This document shows positions 22,746 to 36,494 of a DNA stretch of 64,000 nucleotides, piece by piece. The notes beneath the pieces were generated by a model. That model saw only the letters and a list, made by a program, of their open reading frames with translations, was not told the DNA's origin and ran no database searches. How positions within the stretch are numbered: the first letter of the stretch is position 1; each line of letters opens with the position of its first letter. The position numbers and the translations under genes were made by a program. Source of the stretch: Onchocerca volvulus (lineage: Eukaryota; Nematoda; Chromadorea; Rhabditida; Onchocercidae); contig HG738137.1 in NCBI GenBank assembly GCA_000499405.2, positions 25,413,843-25,477,842 on the forward strand, in the 5' to 3' direction.

Positions 22746-25539
22746 ATGCATTTATCTCTTCTTAAGTTTTCCCGATCAACAATTCGCCTAAAACAAGAAG
22801 CTCAGAAATGTTTAAAAGTTAGTTTTCTTTTATTAGCAGTAAAAAACTTAAACTTAGCTAGAATAAAGATGAGGGATTCATTCTTGGAAGCAGCAATAAT
22901 AAAGATGAGATATTCATTCTTAAATGTTTAAGGAAAACTACTTTAAATTCATTTCAAAAATTTCAGGTAGCAGTTATTGGTCCACCAAATGTTGGCAAAT
23001 CATTGTTGACAAACAAACTGATAAAAGCAGGTGTTGCAGCAGTAAGTTCTCAGATGGATACGACACAAAAAAATCAAACAGCTATTCTTACCGAGGGTTC
23101 ATCACAGTTGGTATTCGTGGATAGTCCTGGAACGGTGGGCATTAAGCATGCAAGGCAGATCGTGAAAAGTCCCGATTCACGAATTCTAAGTGGTTGGTTT
23201 TTTAAATAGATTAGTGAAATGTTTCTGTTATTTAAATGAGGAGGATTTGAAATAAATTGGACTTGGACAAAAAGTTCGAGTAAAATTAGAAAAAGAAGTT
23301 TTTTGACTGCTTATATAGGCTAAAACTTAGTAGCTGCCTTTTCATGGTTGAAATATTATCTAATTTTAAAGATAATAATTTGAAGTATTAAATTCCTTCT
23401 TTGCATTCCAGTATATTATGAGTCTTATTTCAATGATATCGAAAGACCTTTCCGCTGTATTTACTGAACAGTTAAAGTATTCCACATAGGATCTTCATGA
23501 TAAACTAAGATCAGTGTTTCTGGTACTTTCAATTTTTTCCCTTTATTGTTTTATGTGTTTGAAAAAGTCGAAAATAAAGGAATCGAAATTTTTTGTAGAT
23601 CCAGAACATGCGGTAGAACAAGCTGATCATATTCTAGTGGTGCATGATGCTACAGTATGTACTGATTATATTTTACACCGCGTATTGCATATGCTTCATC
23701 GTTACCGACAAATTCCTTCAAGTTTGGTACTGAATAAAATTGATCAAGTTAAACAAAGGTTCATTTTTAGAAGTTCAATTTATATTCATTCTTTATCTAA
23801 AATTTTCATAATCTTGCAATTGCAATTGATCTTGCATTTTTTTTTTTTTTAATGAATATAAATTTTCTTTTTTTTTGATTTGAGTTTAATTAATTAATTT
23901 ATTTATTTATTTATTTTTGCGTATTTTCTTCTAAGCTAGAAAGATTCGAAAAATGAAATAAATAGCATTTTCGTCAATATGGTAGAAAGTAGTTACGATA
24001 GTACAAGCTAAGATACCAATACAAGTGATGTACTTACTCTTCTCTATTGGTAGAAAACATTAAGAAAAAAAGCAAATTTTTATAAATTTCCTTTTTCGGA
24101 ATTTCGGACTTTTTAGAAAATATGCTTATTTCTTTTTCAAGATCTGACTTGCTAGCTCTTACTCGAGTTCTATGCAATGGTGTTGTGGATGGTAAGCCGA
24201 TTACTGTTAAAAGGCATAGTGGTGGACAGTTGGCCAAATTATGTGGCAAAATACGTAAAACATCTCGTGAAATGTCACTTCATACTGTGGAAGAAAAGGA
24301 GCAAGATGAACAATGGCAAGAAAAATATAAGTAAGATAGAAATTGACACTTGAAATACTTATTTTTGAATACTTAAGCATTATAAAAGAAATTCCTTCTA
24401 AATGGAAATTGAAGACCTTTAAATTGCTTCAGAGAGCTTCTACAACGGCCTACATATAAATGTAGTTGGGGTGAAACCAAACAGCTTTTTGCAAATATCA
24501 AAGGATGGTCGTATTTTCAAGATGTATTTTTCGTTAGTGCATTGACTGGAGAAGGAACAGATCTATTGCGTGATCACCTTCACGAACTTGGTTTGCAAAA
24601 GGTATTTTTCGCAGTTTTCAATATGGAAATGACATTACTAAGATTATGGTGCAGAAAAACTTGAATCTGAAAAATTGAGAAAATACTGCAATCGAAGAAA
24701 CACTGCATGTTTTGGTACTTCTTTTTTTAAGAATAATGTAAATTTAGATGTAATTATTTTTAGGAACACATTTTTAAGCAAGAAATTGTTACCACTAAAA
24801 AACCGGTAATGATATGCCAGGATGCGATTAGAGCAGAATTCTTAAATCGGATACCGCCTTATATTGCATATGCCTTGAAGGTAAGATTGTTTGCAAGCTG
24901 CAAAAATATAAAGCTTTTTCATCAATTACAAGTTTCATTACTCTGCTATCATATCTCTGAAATAACATTGATAAAATTTGAATTCTAAACTTCATATTAC
25001 ATTTTCAATTAATCGAATCGCATATTTGGCACTGGGAAACTTTATTAGGATTATTAAGTTATATAATGTAACAATTCTGATGGTAATATGAATATGCCTG
25101 AATATTTCTAAGCCTGCTAATAAAGTGAGCCTAACAATCATATGAAAAGCCATGTATAAATGAATAATTTTGCATCTATAAAATCAAAATTTCAACGTTT
25201 CCAAATATTGGAGATTTTATAATTTAGAATTAGAATTTTATGACAATCCCAAATTATTTTTCCTTATTTTAGATAAGGATAACGGAATGGAATATGGAAG
25301 GTGAAGTGTTACAGATTGTTGCTGAAGTTGAATGCAAGAAAGATCGTATAGCTCGAATTGTAGTTGGAGAACATGGCTCGACAATTATAGCTGTTGCTAA
25401 GGAAGTTAATGAATCATTGCAAAATTTACTTGCACAGCAGTTATTTTTGCGTATATTGGTTAAAGTTGAGGGTAAATTGTTCGATATTTTACAATATAAT
25501 GCACGAAGGAATGTTACTAAAAAATCTATAGGATTATAA
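22746..25539 (+). CDS. ERAL1: ERAL1, mitochondrial Era-like GTPase
   Basis: ERAL1 is a GTPase with a C-terminal RNA-binding KH domain that assists assembly of the mitochondrial small ribosomal subunit. Exons are 22746-22817, 22967-23192, 23599-23758, 24142-24330, 24433-24601, 24764-24880 and 25273-25539; phases agree and give 399 residues, a little shorter than human. Seen are the P-loop GPPNVGKS at residues 29-36, the switch DTT, the DSPG G3 motif, NKID (G4) near 144-147, SALTG (G5) near 251-255, and a KH domain in the last exon with a GEHG loop at 343-346. The first 24 residues are basic and could be a short mitochondrial presequence, though this exon is much shorter than the human leader. 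Same strand as Raptor but 1.8 kb away, so an operon is unlikely. A DRGG-like degeneration is not seen; the gene looks intact. Confidence 0.93.
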
Positions 25540-26463
25540 ATGCGGGAGATTGTGGAATTGATTGGCAGCTAATACTTTTGGAATTTTTTCCAATTATAAA
25601 GCAAATAAGTTTTAATCTTTAGAATATTGAGTGATGTAAGAAATCAAAACGTTAATGTAATAGCTTTGTTGAGTTTTTCTTATATATTATTGATATGTGC
25701 ATACATCTGTAAAATATTTATACTGTTTTGCATTAAACTTTGTACAAAATTGCATAACTTTATTAAGATATTTTCACTAATTTTTTTTCTTTTGCATTCT
25801 CTATGCGTCAGTAATCTAAATAATAAACGAACTACGTCAGCTTCTTTTTTAGACAATTGAAAAATAATGTATATTCAAATGAACTATGAAAAACGTTTTA
25901 AATAAATTAAGCAATAACTACTATAGATACTTATCAAGATGATATGTATGGAAAGAACCGTATTTCTAGTAGAATGATAACAAAGAATGCTTCGTGATTT
26001 CGATGTAGCAGATCCTAAAGATGATTTTCTTCAAATCACAATGAGAAATGAGCATAAACTATCCAAATACCATAACTGCAGACAATTAATTACAATTATT
26101 AATGTTAAAAAAATATATTGAGTTCATATTAAACTATTTCGCGATTTCCATTATGACTGTAACGAAATTACGACAATCAATGAAACAACGGTGTTTGAAG
26201 AATTAATGGTAATTAATAGCTATTTAAAAAATATATTAGAATAATTACTTATTGGCATTTGACTCTATATAATCTTTAGAGTATTAAATACATAGGATTT
26301 CCTCTTCTTTTTTTTCTCCCATCCCACCTTTCCGCATTTCCTCTTGATCTTGAACTTCTAGTTTTAATATCCAAAAAGAAAGATTTAAAGATTTAACTAA
26401 GCGAACACTTAAGGTAAAATCTAACTGATTACTAATGAAGATACCTTCCTCGGATTGCTCGTC
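25540..26463. other. Convergent intergenic region, ERAL1 / TMEM65
   Basis: This lies between the 3' ends of two convergent genes. An AATAAA occurs at about 25819, some 280 bases after the ERAL1 stop, and could serve ERAL1. No coding signal is evident; the 77-codon open frame at 25627-25860 is low complexity and hydrophobic. Confidence 0.5.
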
Positions 26464-27902
26464 TCATATATCGTTTTCATCTATTGTATCTTGTATCTTG
26501 TTTTTGGAGCTTGATGGGTTGAAAAAGAGCAAAGGAAACATCCCAATAAGACATCCAGCAATTAATCCAATGCCACGTCCAAGATTTGTAACTGCTCGAA
26601 CAAAAGAAGATTCAAGCTGGAATGAAAAGTTCATATTTTATTTTCCTAAAAAAAAAAAATTTGTATTTTTTTTTACCTGTTCAGAGTTAAGCACTGGATG
26701 TTTAATGCCACATTTCGACACAATAAATTCAACATAATGTGCGAGGCCTACTCCAGCAACATCCGACACCGTATTTCCAAGAGCTGCTGCAGCCATTGTA
26801 GACAACGCTAACCAGGTACCAATTGTCTGAAAAATATCCATTGCAATGATCACTATTATTAGCCACAGAAACATCGATTTATTATTTCTATTTATCTTTT
26901 TTTACTTTTTGATGATTTAATAGTTCGCCACTTGACTTTAATGGTATTCTATATCTAAAGAATGAATGTTTATAAAGCATGAGAAGAAAGATCATATTGT
27001 CTTTCATTTACCACACAAATTTATCTTCCATAATAATGATTGTAAAAAGGAGGAAACCATATGACAGATTTCCTGAAAGGAAAAAAAAATGAAAGAGTAC
27101 ATATCTGAGAATACATACTTCATCAATATATTTGCCAGCAATAATCATGATAACATTATCAAGAAATCCAAAACCAATAAAAGGTATTGCATTTACCAAA
27201 AACAACTGATATGTTTGCTGACGTGAAAGACGCCTCACTGAAAAATGAAAGCATTTAAAACTTAAACATTTTTCAAATTTGAATTTCGAAACTCAAGAAA
27301 CTTTAAGTTTTCGAATTTAATTCTCTTAAAGTGAGAAATTCAATTAATTCCATACTTTAAGTATCATAAGACGAATAAGATCGTATTATTGAAAGACTGA
27401 AATTTGGAAAATTTTTGAACAAATTCTCATAAAATCTCAAATACTACTAGCATTAGTGATATCAATCAATGAATGACTTAGTAAAGAAATTGAAATTGAA
27501 ATTTTAAACCTCATTTTATATTTCATTACGATTCTAAGTAAAATAGCAGAAATTCTTTTCGTTTCTGTTCAAAACAACGATAAGTAAAACGTTTAGCGGA
27601 CATAGTAGAATTCAATATAAAAAGTATTCATCAAATTGTAGAGTTAATAAAAAACTTATCGAAAATTATTAGTCTGTCAAAACTTTCGCTTCATTTCTAA
27701 CTGAACAATAAAGAAGATATTATTAGTAAATGTAATCAAAATTTTCTAATCTTACTGATTGATATATTCGGTAGAAGCTGCTTTTCGAGATTACCAAGAG
27801 CAGTCTGCAGAAGTTTCCGTTCATTTGATGTTAATGCTGTAACAAGTGCTTGTGCTTTAAATTCATTTTCAATGCGTACCTCGTCGACTTGATCCACCGT
27901 AT
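26464..27902 (-). CDS. TMEM65: TMEM65-like inner mitochondrial membrane protein (5' end incomplete)
   Basis: TMEM65 is a small multi-pass protein of the inner mitochondrial membrane, tied in recent work to mitochondrial sodium/calcium handling. Minus-strand exons are 27902-27756, 27237-27119, 26826-26677 and 26616-26464, with agreeing phases, giving at least 188 residues. Strong family landmarks are FLVNAIPFIGFGFLDN, IMIIAG, LSTMAAAALGN, VSDVAGVGLAHYVE and a final hydrophobic GLIAGCLIGMFPLLFF followed by a short polar tail. Three membrane segments can be read. The most 5' exon begins mid-codon with no Met, so the N-terminus with the mitochondrial leader is missing from my model. A 33-base candidate exon (28444-28412, donor GTGAGA) joins in phase and would add KVSREILKLH, but it too lacks a start codon. 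The 28-bp minisatellite lies immediately upstream and may separate the first exon. Confidence 0.87.
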
Positions 27903-28502
27903 CTAAAATTCGTACTTAAGCATTGTGAAGCTAAGAAGATAAAAATATCTATATAAAGGTTAACTTTAACAAAAATTTACTTATTTACCATTTAATCAAT
28001 GAATTAATCGTTGCAAATTTAATTGTTTACTTGATAAATTAATTAATAATTTACCAAGTAAATCAGTAACATAATAATAATTGCTATATTAGTCCAGTAA
28101 TTAACTATCAAAATGCAAAGGAAAATTCTAAACAATCCATGAAATCGTGAAAATTTAAATTTGAAATTAAAGTAGAGGTGGTACCATAAGGCCTTTATAA
28201 TTATTTATTTTAGGCTACGTAGCAACATTTACAACTTTGCGAATTTCGGATAGAATAATTAGATGTCAACAAGCGAAAATCACCTGATATGCGTCGTTTG
28301 ATGTAAGTCAACCTTCGAACGCAATGATGGATAGAAATCGACCTTGAGTAACTTATGGACAAACAATCCTTGAGTAATAACAAACTGAATGCAGGAGGCA
28401 TCTCTTCTCACCATGTAATTTTAGAATTTCTCTCGAAACTTTTCCTGAAATTGATTTAAAATCCTTGCAAGATAATAAAACATTTACATAATAAGAAGAT
28501 AT

Positions 28503-28782
28503 CGAACAACGATTATTCGCAAATGAAGCTCGAACAAAGATTATTCGCAAATGAAGCTTGAAAAACGATTATTCGCAAATGAAGCTTGAACAATGATTAT
28601 TTGCAAATAGAGTTCGAACAATGATTATTCGGAAATGAAGCTCGAACAACGATTAAATTAGCAAATGAAGCTCGAACAACGATTATTCGCAAATGAAATT
28701 AAAACAGCGATATTCGCAAATGAAGCTCGAACAAAGATTATTCGCAAATGAAGTTCGAACAACGATTATTCGTAAATGAAGG
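28503..28782. repeat. 28-bp minisatellite, about ten copies
   Basis: The unit CGAACAACGATTATTCGCAA plus ATGAAGCT (28 bases) is repeated about ten times over 280 bases with point changes, one 30-base unit and one 27-base unit. It lies at the 5' side of the TMEM65-like gene. Plus-strand units carry no long open frame through the array. Confidence 0.9.
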
Positions 28783-30427
28783 AACAAAATAGCCAGTAGC
28801 TAATAAATCAAAAATTTTACATAACAATAACATATTGCTCAATTAATTAACTAATTAAGAAGGAGAAAATCAATCAACTTGATTAATTAATTAACCAATT
28901 TTTTGATCCTTACTTTTATTCTTTACTTATTGTTGTCGTTATTTATCCGTAACTCGTTACTTATTTCGTTCATTACTACGGGTGAAATGGAAGAAAACTT
29001 CTTGATGCTTCAGAAAAATATTTTACTGTAATACAGTAAAATGCAAAATAAAATTTGGCCATCTCTCAAATTATCAATTTGTCCATAATCAATGCTTATC
29101 AATATCAGCTGGAAACTTATCAGTTAGACGAGACATTTTTAGTTTAAAAAAAATAAATAAATTACATAAAGAATGTATATGTATATTTTACCAGGCCTTT
29201 CTACTATTTATTACACTTTATCAAATTTAATTTCTGTTATATATTATACTCGAAATTTAAATTCATTTCAATTTTTCATTGTCTAAAAATTTGTCCCAAT
29301 TTTTTAAATACAATTTTGTCATATTTTGTAATTTTATTGAAAATATCGATTTTTGATCACCGATGAACATTTAGCAGATTTAAAAAAAAGATGGAATAAA
29401 TGATTAAGGACAAATAAGTTATGTTTCTCTTTTTTCTTCCGAAAAATGAAAAATTAGATTGAAATGAATATTTAATGGAGGAATAAAAAAAGCCTGATAT
29501 TATATTTCTAGTATCTTTTTTCAATCGATAAATAAATATCTTTTTGTGAGCAAAATTATGATAAATAGTTTATAAGATAGGATTAAACGAATGGAACAAA
29601 TTCATAAGCTATCAAAATAGTTCACTTATTTTTCTTTTTTTTTTTTTTTTTTTTGGCCATTTTTAGGCCCCATATTCTTCTGGGAAATCAAAGAAATCTC
29701 TGCAAATGAAACATTCCCAAACCAGAGAAGTTTTTCTCAACCAGCAATATAAAGCTTTTTGCTAAATTTATGAAATAAACTTCGATCTAATTATAAATTT
29801 AACAAAATTCCTCAATTTTTCTAATATTTTCAAATTTTTTATTTTGGATTTTCTTAAAATACGAAATTTTCACACTCAGTCATATGCTAAGTATAACGTT
29901 TATTAAGTGATACATTGATTCAGAAGTTATACTTTTTAATAATGTCAAAATAAGAAAGGATAACAGAATTTTCATTTTCTTGAAATAAATGTGTGTATTT
30001 GGCTCATTAAGCCAATTTGCCAGTAGAAATTTATTTTGAAAAAAATGTAATTCATTTCGTAATACATAAGCAAAAAAACAAACAATGAGTAGGTTACGGA
30101 AAAAATTCGATAAACATCAATTACGATATTTAACCGGATAACAGATAAGCCACTGATAAAGTAAAAGGATCTAATATACAGTCAAAAATGATATCTGCAC
30201 CGATAAAATAAATCGATTTTATTGCAACTGATAAAGCAAGAATAAAAGTAATATAATATATTTAACAAACCATTCATTTTCATAAATTTCTGCCTTCACA
30301 TGAATATTCTAAAAATAAAAATCAAATAAATAATGAAAGTTACATGAATGCTATAATCATGATTTTTACATTAATTAATGAACCGGCTTAAGATAAAGTA
30401 AAACATTATATATCGGCGAGATTTATT
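28783..30427. other. AT-rich spacer between the TMEM65-like gene and FAM98
   Basis: No gene is seen. The stretch holds a TTAATTAATTAA-rich segment near 28835-28895 and a pure T-run of about 18 at 29637-29655. Multiple short AT-rich frames are not supported by splice or family signals. Confidence 0.5.
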
Positions 30428-33400
30428 TTATCTATAACCACGCTGTCCATCGTATCCACCACGTCCTCTTCTGTCACCACCACGTCGACCACCATAACTT
30501 TGATTATGATATCCTTCGTATTCTCGCATTACCTTCAGTAAATGATGATAAATAATGATAAGAAAATGATGACAAGAAGCATGGTTGATATGAACACAAA
30601 CTTCCTAGCCTCCCATTTTCGAAAGAAATAATTATTATAACAAACATTAGATTATATAATATCATTGTTCCAAAATAATCACCACATACCTGACTTTCGA
30701 AACCTCCACCTCGACCACCACTTTTAAATCCACCTCCTCCATAACCTCCATAATACCCACCACCACCTTGGTAACCTCCACTATTCTGATAATATCCGTT
30801 ACCACTTTGATAACCCCCGCCACTATAAATATCCTGAGAATTTCCGCTCCCTTGATATCCACCGCTACTTCCTCTATGACCACGTCCTCCGCTATCTCTA
30901 TAATCACCTCGTTGCCTACCTGAAACTTTTCCAATAAATACAGAAGTTCAGCTGTAACAAAATTAGTTGTAAAATCAAGAATATCATACCGCCTCGATCT
31001 GGAACGCGATCCTTTATCCAAGCAGGCATTTCTGGTGGAGGAGCTCGTAATTCAGAAGGTCTGCCACCACGATCTCCTGGTCGATCAGTCATTAATACCT
31101 GAATTATTCATTTCCTTAAAAAGCTCCTGCGACAGATACCAAAATTACACATGATATTCTTGAAAAAATACAATAACTTTTTATTCAATCCAAACGCCTT
31201 GTTTTAATATTAATAAAACAATTGAATGACAAAAAAACTATAATAATATATTCGTTCTTTTATCCATCAAACGTTTACGCATTATAATGCTACTAAATAC
31301 CAAGTCTCAAAGAACGGTAGGGCTCATTTGTTTTTATTTTATAGTATTAATAAGTAGGTTATAAATTGCATTTCAAGTTACTAAAACATTTTTCCTTTTA
31401 ACATCCATATCGATGACTGGAACATTAAACAGAGGAGTTATGATAAAAGAAGAGAGAATATTCATAAGTTTGCTAAAAAGAAAAAATTTATACAAAATTT
31501 ACTTTATATAAAATGATAAGATAATCAATTAAATTGTTTAAATAAAGAAAAAACAAGACTGGGAAATTCTAACTTTATTTAAACGCGATGCAGTACGTTT
31601 CCGTTCTTTCTCACTGATTATCTTATCAACTGTTAAAAGAGAATTAGTCGCTGCAAGCAAATCATCCATGTCTACATTTGATGTTAACATAATTTGTTCC
31701 CGTTGAGGACGATATATTTCATGCAATTTGTCCTAAAAAACCAAAAATAAACGATAATCTTTCATTTTTTTTTTTTTTAATGAAATAAAGCTTGCATCTT
31801 GCGTATTTTTAATTAAATTCACATTCCTGAGTGTCTTAATTTATGAAATAAAAGTTAACCTGCATTTTTTTTATACGATCGGACCAAGTGAACGATTGAA
31901 TTGTAATATCCAAACGTTTAAGTAATAATAGAATTCGAGTTCGATATTCCTGTATTAATTTTTCGTTTATCGCTGCTATTTTTTCCCACTGAGTTTCACT
32001 CACCGATGCAGTAAAAAGTGGACGAGGTTTTTCTTTGCATTTATTTATCTGTTTCTCAACCTGCAAATCAAAAAAGTATCAAATCAAGAACTTTAATGTA
32101 TATTTTTCGAAGGATATCATTTTTTTTTTCTATTAGAAAATGACAAAAATGAAAATGAAATCAATCATTTATCCTTTTGCTACTGACATAAATATTTTTG
32201 GAATTATATTAATTTGCAATGTGAGAATAAAAGTAAAAGAAAAAACTAACTAAATCTTTCAATGTTGAAAAAACTTTCTTGGCTGTCATATCAGCAGATA
32301 ATTGATTCACACCAACGGCTGCGAATGCATTTTCTAGATGAAGTACTTCATCACTTTTGTACTACAAATGATGAACTTCAAAATGATATTTTTATTTGTA
32401 GAAATGAAACTGAAATATCGCATACAGCAAATAATATCATAATCTTAATTGTCACTTGATCAACGAGAAAATTTTAAGTGCCAGTTCTCAAGCCATATTT
32501 TATTATGTCTTATAAATGTTTCAAAGTCCTAAAAAACTTTTTTTTTCACCATAAAAAGAAGTAATGTATCCATGGATCAAACGATTCAATATTAAAAATC
32601 AATCTGAAGCGTATTCAAAGTCAGGAGAATTTCAATTCAAGCTAAAATTGAAGTTAGAAGTCACATTATTCTTTTCTAACCAACTTAATTCTCTAAGAAA
32701 TATGAACTTTTCCGTATGAGAACAATTCTGAGAAAGTAATAATGGAAAAAAGAGTTGACTTAGGTTTTACAGTATTCTTAATAACTGAAAACTTTAGTTT
32801 TCAAATTTTTAAATGAAAATTTCAACTTTTAGTCCTTTTTTTTTCAGGCTATTGTATTGATTATTTTCTTTCGAAAGGAAATATGTGGAATAGTTCACGA
32901 TAATTGATGAATTTTAATCTTTAAAAAAAGAAATGTAAAAAGTAAAAAACTAGAAAATCAATAATAATCTTGGGCAATTCTTGAAGACAGACTTAAATAA
33001 CAGTTAGCAATAAATTAATCTTTAAAATAAGTGATGATAAACCTTAAATGCTTCTTCCTGGAGCCGATTCAGTGCAGTTAATCGAGCGCATTTCATATGT
33101 CCAATAAGAAAACTAAGCAATTTAGTTCGATTTTCGGTTGACTGAAATCTTTCTACGACTGGTCCACGTGTCAGCGCGTCCGTTGGACATTCTGGAATAT
33201 GACTATTTAATTATTTATGCTTAAATTAGTCTTGCCTAATAAATGAAATTAAAATATTTGATAAAATTATGTTAAGAACCAATATATTTAATAACATACG
33301 TTGTTGCTTAGATCTATTTCTAAGAATAATTTTCATCTCAAATTTTCGTCTTCATTTCTTTCATTTTTTTATTCTGCTCTTAATCTTACTCGAATTTTCT

Positions 33401-34238
33401 CCTTCCAAATCTTTAAAAGCTCATTAATTTTTCTAAAAATTTCCACAAAAAAAACTCTCATCGTTATTTATTTTAAGAAAAAGAAAAACTGTTACCTAAT
33501 TCAGATAAAATCGAACTAAGCTCTAGCAAAAAAAATTCCATATTATCAGGTCCAGTTGGTGCATGAACTGTTTCATCCAAACCATACAGCACTGATATCT
33601 CATTGCACATCCATTCGATCAATTTGCAAAAACGCAAATTTTCAATACCTGCTTTTTGTACATCTTCTAATTCTTCCGGCGGAAAAATATTGAAACTGAA
33701 AAACAGCTCAAAATTAAAATTTCTTTTTCTTTAAATAAATGTTCAAGAAAGGCAAAAATTGTCTATTCCTGATATTAGAGCTATTCTACTCAATCTTTTA
33801 TTTGATTCACACGATTCAATTAAGATCGATTATTAACAGTGAATTTCATGAGCAAACTTTGAAAAATATACGAAACAAACTTTTAAATTCATTTATCAAC
33901 AATCAATTTGAATTTAATAATTTTTTATTTGAATAAAATAAGATATAAAATGCTGCAAACAGAAGAGAACATTATTACAATTTTCGGAATTCCAACTGAA
34001 CTCAATATATGTTATTTCATTATTCAATGATAAAATAACACGATATGATATAATCATTATCTGAAGAGTTAGTTAAATTGTTTCTATCAAAAAAAAAAAA
34101 AAAAAAAAAAGAAATCTAATCAGAATTGCCACAGCTCAGAAAATTAGAACTGAAATATACAGCAATACATTTTACTTACCCGAAAGAAGCAATTTCACTG
34201 GCAATATACGATCTGTGATTCCGTGATATTCCATCCAT
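30428..34238 (-). CDS. FAM98: FAM98 homologue (tRNA ligase complex-associated, RGG-tailed)
   Basis: FAM98 proteins associate with the RTCB-DDX1 tRNA-splicing ligase complex and bind RNA. Minus-strand exons are 34238-34180, 33695-33496, 33191-33043, 32361-32251, 32060-31860, 31732-31574, 31098-30990, 30919-30690 and 30532-30428. All phases agree, for 440 residues. Diagnostic segments are WEKIAAINE, LLLLKRLDITIQSFTWSDR, LLAATNSLL, NKVLM and GDRGGRPSELRAPPPEMPAW, which match the conserved FAM98 core. The C-terminus is a low-complexity tail of Gly, Tyr, Arg and Ser with RGG-type repeats, as in human FAM98A/B, typical of RNA-binding and arginine methylation. The start is set by an in-frame ATG in the short first exon and is the least certain part. 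A second in-frame ATG six bases into exon 31098-30990 could mimic a separate RGG gene, but exon phase and family homology join them. Confidence 0.93.
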
Positions 34239-36494
34239 TTAAAACTGAAATTAAAAAATTCATTTTTTCATAAAATGTAAATTTCGAGCGAACGAATTTC
34301 ACAATTTTCACTCTTTTTTTTTCGGAATTTATTAGAAATGTAAATATCATAAGAGTGAAAAGGATACGAAACACAGCAATGATGTTGTTAAACACGGTAG
34401 ATACAGTAATCATTATTCAGTTTTACAATGAGGAAAATAGTGAAAATTCGCCAGCAACGGAGGATCAATGCATATTTGCTGCAGTCGGTCACCGTTTCCG
34501 GACAATCCGGTTCGAATATCCGGTCCAACAAACATTTATGGCATGCACTTCGGTCTATCTATCTTTAGTCCAGCATGGAATAATGCTCTTTTTCACACAT
34601 AAGTAAATTGAATTAACAATTGCCGATAACCTGCTGATGATAAAAAGCTGATCAATTGTGATCATTGGATTATTTCAAATTGATTTATAATTTTTAAAAA
34701 AATTTCTTATAAAAAAAGATCTCAAAGAGAATTAATCCTCATAATTGTTTATATTTACTTTAATATTCAATTAAATAAGAATTTTTTAAACGAGAATACT
34801 GAAGTCTTATTCAAAAAATAATTAAAATTCAAATGTAATTATTCGATAATTCTTATAAAAAAAAAATGACAAAAATTATTCAATCCTTAAAAGAAATGTC
34901 CTAATATAGATAAAATTCTAATATCCCTTTCCGCTTTTTATTTATTTATTTATTTTTTTTTTGTACTGCTGAGATGAAAAGATAGCCGTCGTTATCGAAT
35001 GTATGTAAAAATATTGATAAATAAAGTTTATGAAATATTTGAAAAGGATTAAAATTTAATGGGATATAAAACCTTTGTATTTTTTTCTCTCTTTTCACAT
35101 TTAGTTAATGAAGAGTTTTGTGTGAATTTTCTTTTTTTTTTTTTTTTTTTAATTACAAAATTGAAGAATAAAAACTGCTTTTATGATATAAAAAAATATT
35201 GAAATAAAATTTCTAAAATCTGAAAAAAAAAATTTATATTTGAAAAAAATTTTTGAAAGATATTTCGATTTATCTAAAATAAATAATTATATCGATTTAT
35301 TCATATTTCAATAAAGTTTTTCATAACTTTCAGGTTTACATGCGTAAAATCTTATTGGGCAATTATATAGCAAAAAATTACATATTAAGTATTTAAAATA
35401 GCTAAAGTTTCGATCGATCCTTTCTTAAATAGTTACTTCCAATTAACTTCTAATCTATCCCCATAATTAAGTATAATTGCTACTAATTAGTAACTTATTC
35501 CAACTCTTTCCATCAATGAAAAAACTCAAATTCTTTTTTTATACTGTCAAAATACGAGAAATTCTATATATAAGTTAGGTAAAAGTAATTAAAAAAAGTC
35601 AAAATTTGGTAAATTTTTCCCTTTTGAAAAATTTAATCTCGAATTAAAGAATTAATTATGTCCCTACTTAGCGGTCTAATTTTCTTGATAGAAAAAAAAA
35701 AAAAAAAAAAAAAGGAGAAAAAGCAGCAATCTTCACTCTCATAATCACATTTCACTGTTTCAATTCGTTTATGAATCATTTTTCAGTAAGTAAGTAACAA
35801 CTATTTTAATCGAATTGCCATAACTATTTGAGATTTCAATATTCATTATCTCTTTTACCACATTTAAAAACCGCAAATGATAGCAAAAACATCTTACCGT
35901 CAATTTTAAAAACAATGCATTTATTGGTAAACCAAAATAACTTAAAAATGCTAAGATGATATATAATTTTATTTATCACTGTCACCATAATAATAAATGG
36001 AAGAAATATTGAAATATTTTCCAAAACACTATTTATCAACTCACTTCATTATACAATGAAAGTAATATTTAAGGAAGCATTTTGTCACAAATAATAAGGA
36101 AAAGAGTGAAAAACTTTGACATGGAAGTAAAGAACTCGTTTGCATGGCATGTGCCATATAGAATATCAACACTGAAAAAATCGTACAAGACCGAATAGTG
36201 ATGAAATTAAGAATTTACAGAAAATTTACTCGTCCCTTTACCTAGAAGCAATATATTGGGAAAAAGCTATGGAAAACTAAGGACGTTTCAAAATTCAAAT
36301 GTCATTTCAAAAACTTGGAATTTCTAAAAAATCCATCCAGAATATAAATGAAATGAATCTCATTTAAGAAAAGTATGAAACACCGTACAACACAATACTC
36401 ACATTTTTATAAACAAAGAAAAAGTAATCGCTGTAGAAACCGGGAAACGGAATCATGATACCAATAATCACACATTATTAAATTATGATCGGAA
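34239..36494. other. Intergenic region with one open frame of unknown status
   Basis: This is the upstream side of FAM98 and the downstream side of the first ZNF706-like gene. It contains homopolymer A and T runs (for example 35127-35151 and 35693-35714). A plus-strand 83-codon frame at 34355-34606 lies head-to-head with FAM98 and has a more GC-rich, codon-like second half (34441-34560). It matches nothing I know. Confidence 0.45.

Noticed and set aside
30662..31021. 119-codon minus-strand frame starting MDKGSRSRSRRYDILDF
   Set aside because: It is in the wrong frame over the FAM98 RGG exon and reads through an intron; the correct frame gives Gly/Arg repeats typical of FAM98.
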